This document shows, in pieces, positions 59,127 to 64,000 of a stretch of 64,000 nt of DNA; within the stretch, counting starts at the first letter, position 1, and each line of letters begins with the position of its first letter. The notes below the pieces were generated by a model. It saw only the letters and a program-made list of their open reading frames with translations, was not told the DNA's origin and did not search any database. Both the position numbers and the translations under genes were made by a program. Origin of the DNA: JAODBQ01 sp047602055 (GTDB lineage Bacteria; Actinomycetota; Acidimicrobiia; Acidimicrobiales; Ilumatobacteraceae); NCBI GenBank assembly GCA_047602055.1, contig JASGIG010000001.1, forward strand, positions 1,488,001 to 1,552,000, read 5' to 3'.

Positions 59127-59865
59127 ATGGAAGGCGCAGATGTTCTCGAACGGGGCGCTGGATGGCTTGACGACGTCGCCGAGGTCGACCTCGATGCACT
59201 GTCCGATCCCGAGCTGGACGCGCTCGTCGTCGGCCTGCAGCGACTCGCGCATCGGTTGGAGGCGCAGCGTTGCCGCATCGTGAGGCTGTGTTCACGCGCG
59301 ACGAGGCGACGCTCGTGGCGCAGGCGTGCCGCCTCCGCTTCACCGAGCTGACCAAGGTCTTGTCGTACTGGCGCCAGCGCGCCGACGCCGAGATGGATCC
59401 CGACGGCCCCGCGCCGGCGCCGGTCGAGCCGATGCTGACGTTCACCTCGGTCGGCGGGGCGGTCATCGTGGCCGGCGAGCTCGACCTGATCGGCGCGCAG
59501 GTCGTCACCACGGCCGTGGACGCGATCGCCGATGAGCTGGCCGCCAGCGGTCCGGCGGGCTCACGGGCTTGGTTGCGCGGCGGTGCGCTGGTGGAGATGG
59601 CGAGGCGGGCGATGGCCGTGCCCGCCGGCACCCGCCCGGCACGCATCGTCGCCAGCGTCGTGTGTGGCCACGAGCGCTTCGCCGAGCTATGCGAGCTGTC
59701 GAGCGGCACCGTCATCCGCCCGGGCCAGCTCGTGCCGTACCTCAGCGCACTCGACGTGCGCAGCCTGCTGTTCGACTCGGCCACCCATGCGGTCGCCGCC
59801 TCGTCGCGCCGCTCCGTCAGGCTGACCGGTGCGGAAGCCGCACACCGGCGGACCCCCTGGCGGGC
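59127..59865 (+). pseudogene. DUF222/13E12 (HNH endonuclease) gene remnant
   Basis: Pieces of a DUF222/13E12-family protein appear in two frames. The first is LSDPELDALVVGLQRLAHRLEAQRCRIV (59127 on). The second, in another frame from about 59282, is EAVFTRDEATLVAQACRLRFTELTKVLSYWRQRADAE, FTSVGGAVIVAGELDLIGAQVVTTAVDAI and RIVASVVCGHERFAEL. About 80-100 residues that normally connect them are absent, and the HNH nuclease domain is cut off after RSVRLTGAEAAHRR. It is therefore non-functional as a nuclease. The SOS box at 59099 would have controlled it, as for 13E12 genes in mycobacteria. Confidence 0.72.
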
Positions 59866-59877
59866 GACACAATCGGC

Positions 59878-60464
59878 TCATCGGCCGGGTTTGGGCCGTG
59901 TTCTTCGGTTGGTGAGGTGGGTCGGTGTGGGGTTGGGTTCGTTCCCGTACCGCTCGGCGAACGCCCGTGACGAGCCGCGGGCGAGTTGTTCGGCGACGTC
60001 GATGTCGCGTGGACGACCGACGGACAGCTTCGTCACGAGCAGGTCTTCGAGGGCGGCGATGCGCATGCGGTGCCCATCGACATCAACCGTCTGTGCGCCG
60101 GGAGCGATCGTTCGCCAGTTGATCGTCGTCCCGCCGGGACCGCCGGCGCTGACCAGGACGTCGACGACTCCGGCCGTTGTGATCCAGCGAGTGTTCATGG
60201 CGCGCAACTCGTCGCTCGACGCGTGTTCAGCCACGTCGAAGACGGCGTTCAGGTCGTTGAGCGCGTCGACGAGCGCGACGGGATCAGGCGCGGCGTCGAA
60301 CGGACACGGTTGGCGGCAACCTTGGCCCGGTACTGCTCAACGGTCATCGGCATCCCGGTCTCACCGTCGCGAGCCACGCCACGTTCGGGGCTCGGTGCGT
60401 CGAGTGGCGGCAGGTGCTCGAGCAGTGCACGGAGCGCTTCGGGGCGCAGCCGCTCACGCTGCAC
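59878..60464 (-). pseudogene. AbiEii-like nucleotidyltransferase toxin remnant
   Basis: In one frame (from about 60310 to 59878) lies PDPVALVDALNDLNAVFDVAE, GVVDVLVSAGGPGG, VDVDGHRMRIAALEDLLVTKLSVGRPRDIDVAEQL. This matches the back two-thirds of AbiEii/DUF6036-type nucleotidyltransferases. The front, with the catalytic GS and DxD residues, is missing. A different frame (60464 to about 60310) provides RLRPEALRALLEHLPP and MTVEQYRAKVAANR, possibly the end of an antitoxin. It appears to be the scar of a deleted toxin-antitoxin pair. Confidence 0.5.
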
Positions 60465-60863
60465 TTCGGCGCACTACCTGCTCGCCTCATCCCACGTCGG
60501 TGCAGCCACATCGCCAGGCTATGGCATCGAGCCAAGACGCCATCGACGCGTCCGCATACGCCACCCGATAGCAGCCCTACGGAGCATCCGATACCCGCCG
60601 GGTCGCTGGCGCCTGGCTCCCAGGTGTCGACGGCCCGGGAGCGGGCTGGATCAGAGCTGGCTGCCAGGAACCTGCCCCGAAGGCTTTCCTCTGTGATGTC
60701 GTCACCGTGGGCGGGGACCGGGACTCGCTGGAGCAGCCAGGTGACGGTCGGCAGCGAGCCGCAATCGTTGATCGCCTGCTCGTAACTGCTCCGATCGAAC
60801 GTGAATGGTCCAAGGTTCACATTCATCCTCGACGCTCTCCGTGTCGATCCCGGCCGGCCGAAG
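60465..60863. other. Intergenic remainder in decayed patch
   Basis: There is no convincing gene here. A minus-strand frame starting at ATG 60826 (MNVNLGPFTFDRSSYEQAI, then LPTVTWLLQRVPVP) looks coding for about 75 codons, then loses that character. It may be another truncated gene. Confidence 0.35.
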
Positions 60864-60946
60864 CTGAGCAGCATCACGTCGTCGGTGATCCGCTGCATGT
60901 CGAAGGCACCCGCCGAGCTGGCCCAGGACTTCCTGGTGCGCGGCAG
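60864..60946 (+). pseudogene. Fragment duplicated from mreB
   Basis: This stretch repeats mreB positions 58114-58192 with four mismatches over 79 aligned bases, in the same strand. It encodes SSITSSVIRCMSKAPAELAQDFLVRG out of any longer gene. It lies about 2.7 kb from the source, at the edge of the deacetylase gene. Confidence 0.8.
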
Positions 60947-60948
60947 GA

Positions 60949-61896
60949 TCAGTGGGGCGCGTCGCTCCCGCCGGGCCCGGGGACGGTGCCGTCGGCGAAG
61001 ACGGACTCGGCGCTCTGGGTCTGGACGCCGGCGCCGTTGCGCATCGCCAGCGCGTCGGCCAGCGAGGTGACCTCGTAGCCGCGGGACTCGATGATGTCGA
61101 GCATCGAGCTCATCGCCGCGACGGTGTCGTCGTGGCTGCCACCCGAGTGGCGCAGGCTGATGTAGCCCGGGTGCAGTGCGCTGGCGAAGCGGGCGTTGAT
61201 CGTGCCGGCCGACAGGCGCGGCGACTTCCAGTCGCCCTCGTCGCCGGTGGTCCAGATGTAGGCCAGCCCGCGAGCGGCACATGCTGCGTCGATCGCCCCA
61301 CCCGTCGAGCCGCCTGCGGCGCGGAACGCCCACGGGTACTCGCCGGTCACCCGCCTGATGACCTCCTGGCAGGGCCCGATCTCGGCCGCCTCGGTGCGCG
61401 TGTCGTAGTGGGCGTGGGTCATCGTGTGGTTGCCGATGGTGTAGCCGCGGTCGAACAGCTGCCGGACGACGCCGGGGAACGACCGCACGTTGCGGCCGAC
61501 GCAGAAGAACGTCGCCTTGCCCTCGTAGCCGCGGGACCGCAGGATGTTGGCGATCGCCAGGTCGTGGGTCTTGTCGGGGCCGTCGTCGAAGGTCAGCACG
61601 ACGATCTTGCGACTGGTGGCGATCGAGGCGATGAACTCGCCCGGCCGGAACGGAGGCCGCGTCGACGCCGGCGGTGAGGGCGGCTCGGGCGGGGGCGTCT
61701 CCTGGTATCGGGCTCCGCGCACTGCCGGTGCCAGCGCGCCGGGCGGATCGGGTACCGGGCCGTCGAGGGTGTCGATGCCGTCGGCGTGGACGTGACGGCT
61801 GGCGATCATCCCGGCGCAGACGGCGGCGCCGAGGGTGATCAGCCCGCGCCTGCTGAGACGGCTCGAAACGCCGTTGCCACCACGTTGCCCGTCCAT
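60949..61896 (-). CDS. Polysaccharide deacetylase, Tat-exported
   Basis: This 315-residue protein has a Tat signal (RLSRRGLITLGAAVCAG, Arg16-Arg17) and a NodB domain. VVLTFDDGPD near residue 99 has the catalytic Asp and metal Asp, GNHTMTHAHYD near 155 has the metal His pair, and FRAAGGSTGG and ISLRHSGG replace the later motifs. It probably removes acyl groups from cell-wall or surface polysaccharide outside the membrane. TatA is encoded at 27.6 kb. Its 3' end abuts the mreB fragment. Confidence 0.82.
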   Translation of the reverse strand: MDGQRGGNGVSSRLSRRGLITLGAAVCAGMIASRHVHADGIDTLDGPVPDPPGALAPAVRGARYQETPPPEPPSPPASTRPPFRPGEFIASIATSRKIVVLTFDDGPDKTHDLAIANILRSRGYEGKATFFCVGRNVRSFPGVVRQLFDRGYTIGNHTMTHAHYDTRTEAAEIGPCQEVIRRVTGEYPWAFRAAGGSTGGAIDAACAARGLAYIWTTGDEGDWKSPRLSAGTINARFASALHPGYISLRHSGGSHDDTVAAMSSMLDIIESRGYEVTSLADALAMRNGAGVQTQSAESVFADGTVPGPGGSDAPH

Positions 61897-62027
61897 CCGC
61901 CTGCTCCGCCTGCGCCTGCCCGGGCGCCCGTCCCGTGTGCCGCCGAGGTGACACACCCGCTCGTGTGGCCCCCGTTCGGGTGGATGTTCGCGGCGCGGCG
62001 TCGGTGGTGTCCAGGCGCCCGGTGGCG

Positions 62028-64000
62028 TCAGGCGACCGGTTCGCGCGCCAGCAGGCTGGCGAGGACGTGCTCCCAGCCGTCGGCGAGGGGGATGCGGTCG
62101 TCGGCCGCAGGGTGGGCTTCGCCGGTGAGCAGCTCGGCGGCGCGGGTGGCCAGGGCGATGGCGACGACGTCGCCGACCGACGTGGCCAGCTCGACGGCCT
62201 CGTCGATCGACGCCGTCGCCGCGACCGGGTGGTCGAGGCGGGCGTGGGCGGCGGCGGCACCGACGTGGGCCATGACGCGGTCGAGGTACGAGCTGCCGCG
62301 GCCCTTGACGAACACGGCGTTGGCGTGGGCCAGCGCCCGCCCGGGATCGGGGAGCATGCCGAGCACGAGCGACCCGACGGCGTGGGCGAACGGGTGGTCC
62401 CACTCCTGGTCCGGCAGGGACTCCAGCGTCGCCACCGCCTCGTCGAGGCGGTCGCACTGGGCGAGTGCCATCGACAGCAGGATCAGCGGCTCCCACGCCT
62501 CGCTGCCGGCGGCGCGCATCTCGGCGATCGCCCGCGTCGCGTGGTTCGCCGCCAGCGCCCCGTCGCCACGGTGCATCGCCGCGCCGGCGATCGCCAGCAG
62601 CGGGATGGTGCCGGCAGCGGCCACCTCGCCGAGGGCGAACAGCTCCTCCTCGGTGCGCAGCGCCAGCGCGGTGCGGCCGAGCGCGGTCTGCGCCCGCATG
62701 AGCGGGGCCATCGACTGGGCGAGGCCGTAGCGGTCCTCCAGCTTGCGGAACCGCTTGCGGGCCAGCGCGGCGAGCGTGGCGGCCTCGTCGAGCTGTCCCT
62801 GCCACAGCCGCAGGTTGGCCTGCAGCGTCTGCATCATCGCCGCCGCCCACGTGTCGCCGCGCTCCTCGGCCTCGACGGCGACCTGGTTTGCCAGCTCCTC
62901 GGCGACGTCGAAGTGGCACAGGAAGAACTCGACGTAGGCGAGCAGGCCGAGCACCCAGCCGACCCCGTTGCGGTCGCCGAGCTCGGCGAGCGTCTCCGCC
63001 GAGCGCTGCAGCCGGGCGTGGGCGACCTCGAAGTCACCGGACATGAACCCGATCCACGCCCGGTGCTGCTCGATCCAGGCCATGCCGCGGCGATCGCCGA
63101 GCTCGCGGAACAGGGCGTCGGCCTCGCCGAAGAACCACTCGGCGTCGACCAGCGAGCCACCGAACAGCTCGATGAACCCGCGTGAGCGCAACGCCTGGGC
63201 GAGCAGGTCGGGGCGGTCGAGGTCGCGGAGGATCTCGACGGCGAGGCCGAGCTCGGCACGCGCCTGATCGAGGCGCCCGGCGGCGTGCAGCATCGTGCCG
63301 AACAGCCGCCGCGCCTCGCCCTCGGCGGCCCGGTCGCCGGCGGCGATCGCCTCGGCCAGCACGGCGTCGAGATCGGCGCGGGCCTCGTCGTACAGGCGCT
63401 GGTCGACGAGCGCGCTGGCCCGCAGCAGGCGCAGGCGTGAGCGGACCTCGTCCACGTCGGGCACCGGCGGGGCGGCCGGGTCCGTCGGCGCGGCGAGCAG
63501 GTCGAGAGCGCGGGTGGCGTCGCTGACGGCGGCGCGCAGGCCGCCGGCGTCGAGTGCCCGCGTCGCCGCGCCGGTCAGCGCCTCGATCGCGTCGACCCGC
63601 ACCGTGGGCGGCACGCCGACGACGTGGCCGAGCTCGAGCTCCAGCTCGGCGGCCGTCGCCAGGTGGTGGGCGCGCGAGTCGAGCGTCGCCGGACCCGCGG
63701 CTCCCGCGGCGACGATCTCGCTCAGCCCCTTGGCTACGCCGGCATGGCGTGCGGCGCGCGACGCCTTCGTCAGGGTCTGGTAGGCGGCCTCGCGCACCGA
63801 GTCGCTGCGGAACTCCCAGCGGTCGCCGTGGACCTCCAACAGGCCGAGCTCGTCCAGCTCGCGCACCGTCGCCCTGTTGAACGGCTGGTTGATCGCCGTG
63901 GCGAACTTCTGCAGGTAGGCGATCGAGCCGGAGCTGCCGAGCGTCGCCGCGTTCTCGATCACCTGGCGCTGGGCGACGCTGAGCTGGTCGAGCCGGGCGC
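62028..64000 (-). CDS. Large TPR regulator (AAA-ATPase/cyclase-type), C-terminal part
   Basis: At least 657 residues of a protein that continues past the window end. It starts within the effector part of an AAA ATPase module (QLSVAQRQVIENAATLG, then VRELDELGLLEVHGDRWEFRSDSVREAAYQTL). A long series of TPR-like helical pairs follows (DQARAELGLAVEILRDLDRPDLLAQAL, AERGDTWAAAMMQTLQANLRLWQGQLDEAATLA). This layout is known from large LuxR/MalT- or adenylate-cyclase-linked regulators; the N-terminal domain needed to choose is outside. No C-terminal LuxR helix-turn-helix is present, which favours the cyclase-linked type. Confidence 0.75.
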   Translation of the reverse strand, partial: ARLDQLSVAQRQVIENAATLGSSGSIAYLQKFATAINQPFNRATVRELDELGLLEVHGDRWEFRSDSVREAAYQTLTKASRAARHAGVAKGLSEIVAAGAAGPATLDSRAHHLATAAELELELGHVVGVPPTVRVDAIEALTGAATRALDAGGLRAAVSDATRALDLLAAPTDPAAPPVPDVDEVRSRLRLLRASALVDQRLYDEARADLDAVLAEAIAAGDRAAEGEARRLFGTMLHAAGRLDQARAELGLAVEILRDLDRPDLLAQALRSRGFIELFGGSLVDAEWFFGEADALFRELGDRRGMAWIEQHRAWIGFMSGDFEVAHARLQRSAETLAELGDRNGVGWVLGLLAYVEFFLCHFDVAEELANQVAVEAEERGDTWAAAMMQTLQANLRLWQGQLDEAATLAALARKRFRKLEDRYGLAQSMAPLMRAQTALGRTALALRTEEELFALGEVAAAGTIPLLAIAGAAMHRGDGALAANHATRAIAEMRAAGSEAWEPLILLSMALAQCDRLDEAVATLESLPDQEWDHPFAHAVGSLVLGMLPDPGRALAHANAVFVKGRGSSYLDRVMAHVGAAAAHARLDHPVAATASIDEAVELATSVGDVVAIALATRAAELLTGEAHPAADDRIPLADGWEHVLASLLAREPVA

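Overview
The window is about 70% G+C with dense short-gap operons. Two WhiB proteins, a DUF3097 protein, a zinc-dependent metalloprotease of the F420-associated family, SenX3/RegX3-type phosphate regulators and an SOS box of Gram-positive type point to an actinobacterium. Threonine/alanine-rich linkers behind the lipoprotein cysteines and the overall gene set resemble Acidimicrobiia (Ilumatobacter-like). That placement is an inference: there is no rRNA here. The DNA looks chromosomal and core-like, with one decayed patch at about 58.4-61 kb.

Layout. 0-9 kb: the end of malate dehydrogenase, purine nucleoside phosphorylase, a DUF4143 ATPase, an Fpg/Nei glycosylase, an SCP2-type protein, and a minus-strand operon (acetoacetate decarboxylase, 3-hydroxyacyl-CoA dehydrogenase, GH13 glucosidase). 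9-16 kb: DedA, a membrane pyrophosphatase and the sdhCAB complex II operon. 16-28 kb: a GH2 beta-mannosidase-like enzyme, a MoxR/ChlI-like AAA ATPase with its likely VWA partner 5 kb away, a sigma factor with a membrane partner, DinB, DUF4242, a GH1-like protein, a cyclase, two WhiB genes and tatA. 28.8-41.8 kb: a self-contained uptake and catabolism cluster made of a Rieske oxygenase, a BMP-type nucleoside/purine ABC transporter, a flavin monooxygenase, two deaminase-type amidohydrolases, a two-subunit xanthine-dehydrogenase-like hydroxylase and a divergent MarR regulator. 41.8-50.6 kb: the phosphate regulon ppk1, pstSCAB, phoU, a SenX3-like kinase and regX3, with a PHO box ahead of pstS. 50.7-58.4 kb: an MFS transporter, a ParA-like ATPase, the metalloprotease, an epimerase-like protein, a degenerate HtrA/PDZ protein, MoaE and MreB. 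58.4-61 kb: vapBC, a decayed SOS-controlled DUF222/13E12 gene, a decayed nucleotidyltransferase toxin and a short copy of mreB. 61-64 kb: a Tat-exported polysaccharide deacetylase and the C-terminal part of a large TPR regulator.

Two patterns cut across the annotation. First, several families of short dispersed repeats and palindromes sit at gene 3' ends, often in a fixed orientation. A 70-base element occurs four times, always pointing away from the gene it follows; one copy, and a member of another family, are read in frame as C-terminal tails. Second, about ten otherwise well-conserved genes are each broken by a single-base shift, several of them at G/C runs. This looks more like consensus or assembly error than gene death, so those genes are annotated here across the break.

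The best candidate for a coherent, possibly undescribed system is the 28.8-41.8 kb cluster. It combines purine-type uptake, two oxygenases, two deaminases and a molybdenum hydroxylase without its usual FAD subunit. Both of its transcribed edges carry a similar AT-rich CATATG-containing site, likely bound by the MarR protein.
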